A DNA stretch of 64,000 bases. Source: Acridotheres tristis (Eukaryota > Chordata > Aves > Passeriformes > Sturnidae). Below, in pieces: positions 48,201 through 57,819 of this stretch; the first letter of the stretch is position 1; every line of letters begins with the position of its first letter. The translations under genes were made by a program, and so were the position numbers. The stretch covers positions 1,736,001 through 1,800,000 of the forward strand of contig CM072892.1 in the NCBI GenBank assembly GCA_037013685.1, in the 5' to 3' direction. The notes beneath the pieces were generated by a model. That model saw only the letters and a program-made list of their open reading frames with translations. It had not been told where the DNA came from and did not search any database.

Positions 48201-51200
48201 TCTGGTGAATTTTAGGGAGCTTCCAGTGCATCAGGGTTTTTTCTGTACTTTATTTCCAGCTGTGGATTCGATGCTTTGTGCGTTCCCTGGGTGCCGCAGC
48301 ACAGATTAATCACAACAGGGCTGTTCCCTCCGCTGAGTGACACGCACAAAACAGCTCAGAAAGTGTTAATAACCTGGGTAATGAACGTTTAACTCCAGCC
48401 TTGTGTTCCCCTGCAGGCAAATGTGATCAATTTAAAGACTTTCCTTTCAGCCGTGAGACTGGCTCACCAAGGCAACGACACCGGAGCTCTCCCTCTCTCA
48501 CCTCTGGTCCCAGCCAAGAACTCCGACGTAGAGAAACCCAAAACCAAAATGATCATCACTTCCAGGAGGGATTACCCCCTCACCAAGAGCTTCCCTTTCT
48601 CCCTGGAGCACCTGCAGACCTCGTACTGCAAGCTGGCCAGGGTGGACAGCAGGGTGCTGTGCCTGAGGAAGCTGCGCAAGCTGGACCTGAGCCACAACCA
48701 CATCAAGCAGCTGCCGGCCACGCTGGGGGACCTGGTGTGTCTGCAGGAGCTCGACCTGCACGACAACCACCTGGAGGCCTTCAGCGGTGCCCTGTGCAGC
48801 TCGGGCCTGCAGAAATCCCTGCAGCTGCTGGACCTGAGCCAGAACCAGATCCAGGCGCTGCCCCTCGAGTTCTGCCAGCTGCGGGGCCTGGTGCAGCTGC
48901 GGCTGGATGACAACGCCCTGCTGCGCCTGCCCTGCAGGATCGGGCAGCTGAGCCGCCTGCGCTTCCTGTCGGCGGCACGCAACAAGCTGCCCTTCCTGCC
49001 CTGCGACTTCAGGAAACTCTCTCTGGAGAACTTGGATCTCTTTGGGAATCCTTTTGAGCAGCCCAACCCTCTGGTTCCCAACATCCAGCTGAAAATCCCC
49101 TTGACGCTGTTGGAGTGTGCTGCCAGGGCCACCGTCAACCACAGGTAAGGGCACAGCTGTCCTCCCTCACCTTCCCTCTCCTGCTGCTTTCCCTTCCCCT
49201 CAGAGCCTGTTTTCTCACCTATTAACTTCAGAAGATTAAAACTCCTCTTGTCAAGTCGTCGGGATAAGGCAGGGAATCGGTGCCTTTGGGAACATTTAAG
49301 GAAAGACAGAGGTTGAAGTGTTTTCATCCACCACAATATTTTTGGCCAGCTTTGGGAAAAGAGAATCAATTCTACAACTCTGAGCCACTTCTGCAGGTTT
49401 CTCCCTGCTTAAGCTCCTAATTTCCCTTGGTGTTGGAGTGAGGGTGTTCTGGTTTAGTCAGAGAATCGCAGCTCTGAGGTAATTTTAAAAAATACGATTT
49501 CACCGAGTAAATACCATCCTCCCAGGCTGCTGTTTGTCATCAGCTCCCTCCTCTTCCCCCACACCACTTCCATCACTCCAGCCCTGATCCTTCGTGTACC
49601 AGGAGCCTCCAGGTACCAGCAGCTGCTGCTGCCACCCTGCTCTGAGAGGGAAGGGAGCACAGAGACAGAAATTTGGCACAGAAAAGGGGGAGAGAGAGGC
49701 TGGAAACATGCCTAATCTGCATCCCGTGCCCATTCCTGCCTTGAGGGTGGGGAGTGCCCCATAAACCCAGGGTAATTGTGCAGAAATTCGCACCAAAAAC
49801 ATCACGGGCACACCCTGAAGAGAGCTGAGCCACCACATGTTCTGGGCCAAATCACCCACTTCTGACCTTGCTGATTTTATAATTAAACACCACATGTCTC
49901 CTTTCCCAACTTTATCTAAATTGCAGTGGGTTTGATGTGAATATGAAGGTTTTTTTTTTTTTCCTAGAGGATTTAATCCCTCAGCACTGGTCAGATTTCA
50001 GTTACTGTAAAAACCTTGAGAAAGGGACAAAACAGAAGGAGAAGATACAGAAATAATGTTTGGAAATCAGTCTTCGTTCTGGGAAAGTACCAGAGTTCTT
50101 GATCATGCTTTTCCCAGAAAAAAAGGGTGTTCTGAAATTAAAGTGGTGAAAAAACAAAACCCCAGTGGAGTTTTTTAGCTGTGTGAGTGATGGTGTGTGG
50201 AGAGACTTGGGAATGTGTAGGTGGAGGCAGGATGTGAGTCAGTGGGATCTGTGCTGAGTTTGGAGTGCCAGCTGGGCACTGCTGAGACCCACACTGCACC
50301 GACACAATTCCTCAGGGGAATTATTTGTTTTGTACCCCAAACTCGACTCTGCTCCACTGTAAATTCCAAAAGGAGCAATTCCCTTTCCCAACTCTGGATG
50401 TCATTGCTGACACGATGGATGGAGGAGCAGGAGAACTTTGAATTTCATGCCTGCAGGGCAGTGCTGCTGCAAAAGGCTCAGTTTATCTCCTGCTTTCTCC
50501 GAGTTTGTTTTAATGCTGCTACTCCTGGGTGTAAGAGAGGGAGGAGTAAATCGTGGGTGCTGTGCCAGGCCAGGGTGAAGCACAGGGAATGTGAGGGAAG
50601 AACAGAATGTGCCCAGTTGTCTCATCATTCTTAATCTTCTTTTAATTCTCTAATTCTCATTACTCTTAATCTTTCTAACTCCCTAATTGGCTGTGGCCCA
50701 GGCTGCCAGGATTGCTGTGAGCTCCCTGTGGTATCTCCCAGAATTCATGTCCTTAGGGACTGCCTTGGGAAGTGGCATTTCATTGCTGAATCCCGGTCCC
50801 AAATCTCTGGTTTTCCATGTCTGAGAGGCTGACCTGGAACAGAGGCTGGACAGAGTTAAAGGAATAAAGCAGAGATTTATTCAAAGGAATAAATTGGGAT
50901 TTATTCAAACCCCTTCCAAGGATTCACCTTGGGCAGTGCCAGAGCCTGGCTGTGCCAACATCCAAGATGGATCCTGGCTCAGGAATTCTCACACTTGGAT
51001 CTCTTTGGGTCCATTCCCACCTTGGCTTCATTGTCCAATCCCAGCTCCAGGCTCTGCAGTCCCATCCTCCCACATTCTCTCCTCCACTCGCTGCTCTTTG
51101 CACTTTTTGGGGCTGGAGCTGCAGCGTGTCCTTGGCTGTGGGGCTGGCAAAGGATTGTTCTGTGTGCCTGAGCTGGGAGGAGAGCTGGGAACACTTTGTG

Positions 51201-51621
51201 TGGAGTTCAGAGTTGTATCCTAATGCAGGGCAAAGTGGGGAAAATATGAAAGATAAAACTCAAGGCATCAGTGCCCTGGGAATGGCATCTCCCAGCTGGT
51301 GCCTGTGTCCTGTCACTGCCTTGAGTGACACAGGGAGCTGTGGTGAACTCACTCCTCTCATCCCACAGAATCCCTTATGGCTGTCACCTCCTCCCTTCCC
51401 ACCTGTGCAAGGATCTGGAAGTGGCCAAGACGTGTCGGTGTGGGAGCTCCTGCCTGAGCAGCTTCATCCAGATCACGGTGACCATGAACCTGCACCACGT
51501 GGCCCACACCGTGGTGCTCGTGGACAACATGGGGGGCACGGAGGCTCCCGTGCTCTGCTACTTCTGCTCCCTGGACTGCTACTCCCAGTTCCTGGACAGG
51601 CACCTCCAGAGCAACGGGTGA
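44797..51621 (+). CDS. LRR1: leucine-rich repeat protein 1 (CUL2 substrate receptor), complete, four coding exons
   Basis: Substrate receptor of the CUL2 ubiquitin ligase that marks the CMG helicase (MCM7) for removal at replication termination; nuclear (family knowledge). Exons: 44797-44973, 45052-45150, 48417-49144 and 51369-51621 (177+99+728+253 nt = 418 codons plus TGA; human is 414 aa). All introns are GT-AG. Exon 1 gives MRLQCEVEVLSRLLPTCGLR. Exon 2 carries FTRFVEEGKATVRL. Exon 3 holds the leucine-rich repeats from about residue 174 to 305 (LRKLDLSHNHIKQLP, LQELDLHDNHLEAF, LQLLDLSQNQIQALP, LRFLSAARNKLPFLP). A BC-box-like helix follows (PLTLLECAARA). Exon 4 has clustered cysteines (CRCGSSC and CYFCSLDC) that may bind metal. 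The start is chosen by homology. Exon 4 is bracketed by two LTR copies. Confidence 0.97.
45228..45445 (-). mobile_element. CR1 LINE in LRR1 intron 2
   Basis: 'gaatgtttgggttgttaagg', 'catggcagggacacctccca' and 'tttcagggatccaggggcag', antisense CR1, 78 bp after exon 2. Confidence 0.85.
45446..46971. other. LRR1 intron 2, unique part
   Basis: AT-rich intron sequence. Poly-T at about 46657-46676. No embedded small RNA recognised. Confidence 0.45.
46972..47115 (-). mobile_element. CR1 LINE in LRR1 intron 2
   Basis: 'aatgccaggatggtttggga' and 'atttccagggatccaggggc', antisense CR1. Confidence 0.85.
47116..47744. other. LRR1 intron 2, unique part
   Basis: Nothing recognised beyond intron sequence. 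Confidence 0.4.
47745..47975 (+). mobile_element. CR1 LINE in LRR1 intron 2, sense
   Basis: 'gctcctggatccctggaatg', 'gtgggaggtgtccctgccca' and 'cccttccaacccaaaccgtc', sense CR1 3' end. Confidence 0.9.
47976..48416. other. LRR1 intron 2, 3' part with acceptor
   Basis: Ends in the acceptor 'tgttcccctgcag' before exon 3. Nothing else recognised. Confidence 0.5.
49145..50813. other. LRR1 intron 3, unique part
   Basis: Starts with the donor GTAAGG. T-run at about 49951-49964. No repeat or small RNA recognised before the LTR. Confidence 0.45.
50814..51270 (-). mobile_element. solo LTR in LRR1 intron 3 (copy A)
   Basis: A 457-bp block almost identical to 53001-53457 (roughly a dozen differences by eye). 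On the minus strand it starts TGATGCCTTGAG at 51270 and ends in CCTCTCAGACATGGA near 50814, where copy B shows the fuller end. Two AATAAA signals sit near its 3' end (plus-strand 'tttatt' at about 50877 and 50900). It ends 98 bp before LRR1 exon 4. No target duplication was seen. Confidence 0.7.
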
Positions 51622-52275
51622 CACCAGAGCCAGCTCTGCCTGCTGCCATTCTGGGCATGGAGGAGCCTGGGGGGGTCTCCTGCTCGTGCCCACCCGCGGT
51701 GTCACCGGCGTTCCCTGCGGGGACAGATCCCTCTGGGAGAGAGGGGACACGGCCTGGCCTGGCCTGGCTCCTCTGGAATCTCCTCTGGTTGGAGCACACA
51801 GCAATGTTTAGCTGGAGAGAACCTTCCTTAGAATGTATTTCCTTTTTGCTGTTCCCGGGGCTTTGCTTGGGAGTTTTCTGTGTTTTGTGGGGTCAGTGGT
51901 TCCTTCTTGGAAGGACAAAAGTGAGTTTATCCCAAAGTTACCCACGAGAGGCTCTGAGCTCTGCCCACGGGCAAGGACTGCACTCCACTCTTCCAATGGA
52001 GGAGGAACCACATCCAGACCAATTACAGAATTCCAGGTGCTTTTTTTTAAAAAAGAGGTTCTGTTATAACATTCCCATTTGGAGCAGGGACCAGCATTGC
52101 TGGGTTTTTACCAGAGCAAATGGGTTTTTTTTGGGGGGGGTTTCTCTCTTTGTGATACCAGAAATGTCCTTTTTCTAAATATGTGCCTGAAACTTTGTTT
52201 CTTAATCCTCCTGTTTTAATGATTCTTGAATTTGTTTCACTGTGTTGACTTATTAAATTTTGAAACCTTTCTGTG
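51622..52275 (+). other. LRR1: LRR1 3' UTR with ATTAAA signal
   Basis: Non-coding tail after the stop. ATTAAA at 52252-52257 is followed by the GT-rich 'ttctgtgggtgtgtgg', a typical downstream element, so the mRNA likely ends near 52275. Confidence 0.6.
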
Positions 52276-52504
52276 GGTGTGTGGATTGTGTTTTGTCTGA
52301 GGAGTTTTCCATCCAGTGTATTCCAGGAATTAACTGCTGGTATTTTTCTGAGGAAGACACCAAAATGTTCAGCATATCCACAAATTCTTTGATTTCCTGT
52401 CTTGTCTGCTGCTCCATGACTGGGAGATGGGAACAGCAAGGAGCAAAGGTCCTTTGAGATGTTTTTAGGAATCCCATTTCCTGGGACATGTGATGGCTTG
52501 GGGG

Positions 52505-52700
52505 CAGCACTGAGTGCCAGCTGGGGGAGGTTTCATTTGGATATTGGGAAAGTTTCTTCATGGAGAGGGGGGTCTGGCACTGATGGAGTCCCCATCTCTG
52601 CAGGGATTTAAATCCCCGTGGATGTGGCACTTGGGGACATGGGGCAGGGGTGGCTTTGGCAGTGCTGGGAATGGCTGGACTCAATTTTAGAGGTTTTTCC
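52505..52700 (+). mobile_element. CR1 LINE 3' fragment, sense orientation
   Basis: 'ggatattgggaaagtttctt', 'gatggagtccccatctctgc' and 'gtgctgggaatggctggact', sense CR1. Confidence 0.8.
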
Positions 52701-53000
52701 CAATTTTAATGATAACATGATCCTGTGAATTAAACCCTTCCCATGTCAGCAGAACTGACCCCGAGCTGATCCTAAAGGGAGATTCCCACTGCAGGGATTC
52801 CTCATGGAAAAACAGGGTTTGGGTGGAGCACATGATTAGAGAAGGGAATTGGGGCAGGCACAAAATCCTGGGCCGTGTGGGACTCCAGGAATTTCAGATG
52901 CAGCTCTGGCCGTGTCTGTGCAGTGACCCAGACCCTGCCAGGGCAACCACTGTGCCTCCCTGTGGGAATGTCATTCCCAAAGGGACTTGGCTTCTCTCAA
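52701..53000. other. unique intergenic sequence
   Basis: Nothing recognised. Confidence 0.4.
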
Positions 53001-53457
53001 TCGATGCCTTGAGAGGCTGACCGGGAACAGAGGCTGGACAGAGTTAAAGGAATAAAGCAGGGATTTATTAAAAGGAATAAATTGGGATTTATTCAAAGCC
53101 CTTCCAAGGATTCACCTTGGGCACTGCCAGAGCCTGGCTGTGCCAACATCCAAGATGGATCCTGGCTCAGGAATTCTCACACTTGGATCTCTTTGGGTCC
53201 ATTCCCACCTTGGCTTCATTGTCCAATCCCAGCTCCAGGCTCTGCAGTCCCATCCTCCCACATTCTCTCCTCCACTCGCTGCTCTTTGCACTTTTTGGGG
53301 CTGGAGCTGCAGCGTGTCCTTGGCTGTGGGGCTGGCAAAGGATTGTTCTGTGTGCCTGAGCTGGGAGGAGAGCTGGGAACACTTTGTGTGGAGTTCAGAG
53401 TTGTATCCTAATGCAGGGCAGAGTGTGGAAAATAAGAAACTAAAACTGCAGGCATCA
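53001..53457 (-). mobile_element. solo LTR downstream of LRR1 (copy B)
   Basis: A 457-bp block matching copy A. On the minus strand it starts TGATGCCTGCAG (53457) and ends CTCAAGGCATCGA (53001), giving near-perfect inverted ends TGATGCC/GGCATC(G)A as in retroviral LTRs, with AATAAA near the 3' end. Flanks show no clear target duplication. Confidence 0.75.
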
Positions 53458-53509
53458 CACTGGAATGGCAGGGAGAGGCTGCTGGAGCCCTGTTTGCTTC
53501 CCAGCCATC

Positions 53510-53755
53510 ACAGAATCCCAGCATTGTTTGAGTTGGAAAAGATCTCAAATCCCATCCAGTGCCATGGCAGGGACACCTCCCACTGTCCCAATGTCCAACC
53601 TGGCCTTGGGCACTGCCAGGGATCCAGGGGCAGCCACAGCAAATCTGGGAATTCCAGCCCAGCCAGGAATTCCCAATTCCCACCATCCCACCCATCCCTG
53701 CCCTCTGTCCCTGTGAAGCCATTCCCTGGGTCCTGTCCCTCCTCAGCCAAGCATT
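53510..53755 (-). mobile_element. CR1 LINE 3'-end fragment
   Basis: 'cacagaatcccagcattgtt', 'caatgtccaacctggccttg' and 'cactgccagggatccagggg', antisense CR1. Confidence 0.9.
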
Positions 53756-53859
53756 AAGGGATGTTTTTATCCAGGTGCAGCAGGAAAATCAAAAGAGGAA
53801 TTCTTGCCTTTATTTGTAAATATAAATTTATTTCATCACATCCTCTTAATTTTACAATA

Positions 53860-54795
53860 TTTCATGGATTATTCTTCTCGTTCTAGAATGCCTCATGTTC
53901 CTGAAATTCTAGGTTTAGGAGGTGTTATCCCTGTAATCATAGAATTATTTGATTTTTTTATTATCCTTTAAGTTTTAGAATTATGTTCTTACCTTATTCT
54001 GGTAGGTTTGGAGCTTTTCCTTTTTATTTTCTTACCTTGCTCTCACAATTCCCAAATTATTTTCTTACATTCTTGCCATTCCAGTGATTTTAAATGTATC
54101 ATTCTTGCAGTTCTAGATTTTTTTTTCTTCTTGTATTCTTGCCTTTCTAGAACTGTTTTATTCATATATTCTTGCAAATCTATAATAAATTATTCTTGCA
54201 ATCTTAGAACAAACTTCCTACTGTTACCATTTTAGGTTTTATCTTACTCTTTCAAGTCTAGACATACTTTCTCTTGTTCTTACCATTCTAGAACAGTTTT
54301 CTCTTATTTTCCACCATTCTAGAACGATTTTATTTTGTCATTCTTGCAATCACGGAATAGTTTGGGTTTTTTGGTTTGTTTTTTGATTTTTTTTTTCCTG
54401 CCAACCCAGGATGGTTTTCTTACCTCGTCCGTAAAATTCTGGAATTATTTTATCTTTATATATATTATACTTACCAATCTAGGACGGTTTCCTTATCTTG
54501 TTCTCGCAATTCTGGAATTATTTTATATTAATGTTGAAAATTTTGGAGTCATTTTATACTTGCGATTCTGGAATTAATTAATCTGAATTTTTTTAATTAC
54601 GATTCAAGAATGGGCTTATAATCCTAATCTTTCAAATCTATTATTATTTTATTCTGTCAATCTCAGAATTTTTTCTTTCAATCTTAGAATTATTTTATCT
54701 TACTCTTTGAGTCCTACAATGATTTTATCTTAATCCTGCATTTCTAGGATGATTTCTCACCTTATTCTTGTCATTGCAGAATGATTTTTAAAGTG
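53860..54795. repeat. decayed tandem array, units of about 30-40 bp
   Basis: A degenerate motif like CTTGCAATTCTAGAATTATTTTAT recurs about 26 times over 930 bp: for example 'ttctagaatg' 53881, 'ccattctagaacagttttc' near 54285, 'ccattctagaacgatttta' near 54318, 'caattctggaattatttta' near 54508 and 'caatcttagaattatttta' near 54680. Very AT-rich, ending about 410 bp before the MGAT2 start. Confidence 0.8.
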
Positions 54796-54929
54796 CTGTT
54801 TTTTACACCTAGTATTCACTTATATTTTACGTTACTCCGGATGGTTTCCGTGTGTTTTCCCTGCATTTCCAGAGTTCTTTTCCCATTTTTTTTTCCCCAA
54901 TCCAGAAGGATTCCGCTGCCCCTTCCCGC

Positions 54930-56240
54930 CCTCCCCTCACGCCTTGGCCCCGCCCCCTCTCGGCTCCGCCCAATCAGAGCGCGGTGCGGCGGCCGCGGCT
55001 GCGCGGCCCCCGGCGCGGCGGAAGCGCCGCGGAGTTGATTGACGGCTCCGTTGACCAATGGCGAGGCCGCGCCTGCAGCAGCGGCGGCCAATGGGGAGCG
55101 GCGACGTGTGCGCGCGGGGCGGCGGCGGCGCGCGCGCGCTGGGAGCGGGAGCGGCGGCGGCGGCGGCGGCGGGAGCGGCGGAGCGGGGCCGCCGCCGCCG
55201 GGACGATGCGGCTGCGCGTCTACAAGCGCAAGGTGCTGCTGCTGGCGCTGGCGCTGGCGCTCTGCGCCCTGGCGCTCTGGGGCACCGGCGGCGGCGGGCG
55301 GCGGCGGCAGCAGCAGCAGCTGCAGCAGCAGCAGCAGCAGCGGGGCGGTCCCGGTAGCACCGGCGAGCCGCCGCGGGTCAGCGAGCCGCCACCGCCGGTA
55401 CCGCGCCGCCCCGCCGCTAACGCGTCGGCCGCCGTGGCGGCGGCGGAGGTGCTGTCCGAGAACCAGACGCTGAGTTACCGCTCGCTCGTGTACCGCCTGA
55501 ACTTCGACCAGCCGGTGCGGAACGCCGGGCGCTTCCCGGCGCGGCCCGACGTGGTGCTCGTGGTGCAGGTGCACGATCGCGCCGAGCACCTGCGGCTGCT
55601 GCTCGAGTCGCTGCGGCGGGCGGCGGGCGTGGAGAACGTGCTGCTGGTGCTGAGCCACGACCTGTGGGCCGAGGAGCTGAACCGGCTGGCGGCCCGCGTG
55701 GACTTCTGCCCGGTGCTGCAGGTGTTCTTCCCGTTCAGCATCCAGCTGTACCCGCGCGAGTTCCCGGGCCACGACCCCCGCGACTGCCCCCGCGACGTGG
55801 GCAAGGCGGCGGCGCTGCGCCTGGGCTGCATCAACGCCGAGTTCCCGGACTCGTTCGGGCACTACCGCGAGGCGCGCTTCGCGCAGACCAAGCACCACTG
55901 GTGGTGGAAGCTGCACTTCGTGTGGGAGCGCGTGCGGGCGCTGCGGGAGCACGCGGGGCCCGTGCTCTTCCTGGAGGAGGATCATTACCTGGCGCCCGAC
56001 TTCTACCACGTCCTCAAGCACCTCTGGGCGCTGCGCCAGCGGGAGTGCCCCGAGTGCCAGCTCGTGTCGCTGGGCACCTACAGCCCCGTGCGGGGCGGCT
56101 TCGCCGGCCGCGCCGACAAGGTGGAGATGAAGACGTGGAAGTCCACGGAGCACAACATGGGCATGGCCTTCGGCAGAGACACCTACCAGAAGCTCATCGA
56201 GTGCACGGACGCCTTCTGCACTTACGATGACTACAACTGG
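54930..56240. other. MGAT2: CpG island over MGAT2
   Basis: An abrupt change from the AT-rich array to very high GC with dense CG, covering the promoter and most of the coding exon. Confidence 0.85.
54970..55092 (+). promoter_or_regulatory. MGAT2: three CCAAT boxes before MGAT2
   Basis: CCAAT at 54970-54974, 55055-55059 and 55088-55092, all on the plus strand. The last two are 33 bp apart, a spacing common for NF-Y pairs. There is no TATA box, as expected for a housekeeping CpG promoter. Confidence 0.6.
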
Positions 56241-56546
56241 GACTGGACTCTGCAGCACTTGACTGTCTCTTGTCTTCCAAAGTTCTGGAAAGTGCTGGTT
56301 CCTGAAATCCCCAGGATTTTTCACACGGGGGACTGTGGCATGCACCACAAGAAATCCTGCAGACCGTCCACCCAGAGTGCCAAAATCGATTCTCTCTTGA
56401 ACAGCAACCAACAGTACCTGTTTCCCGAGGCGATGAGTGTCAGTAAAAGGTACTCCATGGCTCCCCTGTCCCCTCACGTCAAGAACGGAGGCTGGGGAGA
56501 CATCAGGGACCACGAACTCTGTAAGAGCTACCGCAGACTCCAGTGA
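55206..56546 (+). CDS. MGAT2: alpha-1,6-mannosyl-glycoprotein 2-beta-N-acetylglucosaminyltransferase (GnT-II), complete single exon
   Basis: Golgi type II membrane enzyme that adds GlcNAc in beta-1,2 linkage to the alpha-1,6 mannose arm, the step that commits N-glycans to complex type. 446 aa against 447 in human; intronless, as in mammals. Short cytosolic tail MRLRVYKRK, signal anchor about residues 10-29, then a stem with a glutamine run (Q35-38, L39, Q40-45) coded entirely by CAG. Sequons at N72 (NAS) and N86 (NQT). The catalytic domain begins about residue 92 with YRSLVYRLNFDQ. The metal/nucleotide-binding acidic motif is LEEDH (E257-E258-D259). Conserved blocks CPVLQVFFPFSIQLYP, TKHHWWWKLHFVWERV and the C-terminus GGWGDIRDHELCKSYRRLQ are intact. 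The frame stays open upstream, but this ATG matches the family start. Confidence 0.98.
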   Translation: MRLRVYKRKVLLLALALALCALALWGTGGGGRRRQQQQLQQQQQQRGGPGSTGEPPRVSEPPPPVPRRPAANASAAVAAAEVLSENQTLSYRSLVYRLNFDQPVRNAGRFPARPDVVLVVQVHDRAEHLRLLLESLRRAAGVENVLLVLSHDLWAEELNRLAARVDFCPVLQVFFPFSIQLYPREFPGHDPRDCPRDVGKAAALRLGCINAEFPDSFGHYREARFAQTKHHWWWKLHFVWERVRALREHAGPVLFLEEDHYLAPDFYHVLKHLWALRQRECPECQLVSLGTYSPVRGGFAGRADKVEMKTWKSTEHNMGMAFGRDTYQKLIECTDAFCTYDDYNWDWTLQHLTVSCLPKFWKVLVPEIPRIFHTGDCGMHHKKSCRPSTQSAKIDSLLNSNQQYLFPEAMSVSKRYSMAPLSPHVKNGGWGDIRDHELCKSYRRLQ

Positions 56547-56646
56547 GGATCCTCCTCGCCTTTTCTCCCTGACTTGTTCCATTGTGTCTTTTCCAGGCAC
56601 ACACGTGTATAAACAGCATTTATGAATTGGTTTCTGCTTTAATATG

Positions 56647-56652
56647 AATAAA
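56647..56652 (+). terminator. MGAT2: MGAT2 polyadenylation signal AATAAA
   Basis: AATAAA about 100 bases after the stop codon, followed by 'cattcttgttaaaggtgtcc'. Further AATAAA motifs near 56940 and 57001 could serve longer mRNAs. Confidence 0.6.
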
Positions 56653-57813
56653 CATTCTTGTTAAAGGTGTCCCAAAATAGTAATCTCTCATGTTTTGGCA
56701 ACCACTTTTTGGAAACGGGTGACGTGCTGCAGCCCCTACGCAAAAAGTGACCTGCTGCTGTGTTTGCTGGGAGGAGGAGGAGGAGGAAGAGGAGGAGGAG
56801 GAGGACACTTTTAAGTGCATCTTTTTTGGTGCTTCAAAGCTCTGGTGGTGCCTGGGGTCCCACCTCACACCCAATCCCCGAGTCCCGGTTCGGTTGCGCT
56901 GTGTCGATGAATATATGAAGGATGAAAAAAAAAAAAAGAAATAAATTTCATTGTTTTTACTACGATGTAGATAAATATATGATTTTTTTTAGTTCTGCCG
57001 AAATAAAAATTCCGTTGTTTTGTAAGCCTAGAGAAGTTCTTGATTGTCAGCAGAAAAGATGATGTCATGTCAGGTTCCTAAAAAGTCAGGCTGGAAAGGA
57101 GGGGGGAGTTTCTCTTCTTTAATCCCGAGGGCTGGACACGTGCCATCACCCCTTTTAGCAGTGTGCATTCAACTTCATTAAATTTTTAATGATACTCATT
57201 AATTGAGGCAGAAAAGAGTAGCAAATTGGTGGCACAACACCTCTTTTGTTTGGATTTAAAAATAAAGAAGTTGTTTCAAATTAGCTGTGTAAAAAGTGCT
57301 GCTGTGTGGTGGGAAGGGGCTGAGCTGGGGCCACGGAGCCATCTGTGAATGCTAGAGCAGCTTTTATGCCACTCCTCTTTGAACTCAGCTGTGGCACAAG
57401 CACCTCAGCAGCTTTTGTAGAACACAGAAACATGTCAGGGAAAGAAAATGCGGTTTTTTTTTTACTTTTTCCAGGGGTTATTTAACCACAATTTTGCAGG
57501 ATAATTGCTCTGTGTTCCGTTCCAGTGGGTTGAGGCTGGTGCTGAAGCTGTGCTGGTGCCTCACCCTCGGAGAACTCTCCCAAAAAGCTGAGCCCAGCAA
57601 AGTTCCAGCAGGATGTGCCACCAGGGAGGGGAAGGTAGGGCAGGTGTTTTGGGCAGCTGTGACTCCTGCTGGACTCTGAAACCACACACCCAAACTGGTG
57701 TTTCACATGTGCCAGAGCAGCCCTGAAACGAGGCAAATTTAACTCTGCTCTAAAAGCACCTCTCAAACGAAAACAGAAGTTGGTTCAGCTGCAGTGAGAA
57801 AGGGAACAGGAAG
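56653..57813. other. interval between the convergent genes MGAT2 and DNAAF2
   Basis: Contains a (GGA)n microsatellite at about 56767-56808 and an A-run at 56924-56937. Possible extended MGAT2 3' UTR. No other gene recognised. Confidence 0.45.
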
Positions 57814-57819
57814 TTTATT
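57814..57819 (-). terminator. DNAAF2: possible DNAAF2 polyadenylation signal
   Basis: Plus-strand 'tttatt' reads AATAAA on the minus strand, about 660 bases after the DNAAF2 stop. It is the nearest canonical signal I found in that direction. Confidence 0.4.

Noticed and set aside
48498..49369. Minus-strand open frames of 218-265 aa over LRR1 exon 3
   Set aside because: Antisense shadows of the GC-rich leucine-rich-repeat exon.
50952..52178. 408-aa frame across the LTR and LRR1 exon 4
   Set aside because: Mostly the LTR and intron in a frame different from exon 4; the stretch is repeated at 53140 because the LTR is repeated.
54852..55205. N-terminal extension of MGAT2 by about 118 codons
   Set aside because: The frame is open upstream, but no ATG or family similarity supports it, and the ATG at 55206 gives the conserved MRxRxYKRKVL start.
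54816..56600. 594-aa minus-strand frame over MGAT2
   Set aside because: Antisense shadow of the GC-rich MGAT2 exon; no recognisable protein.
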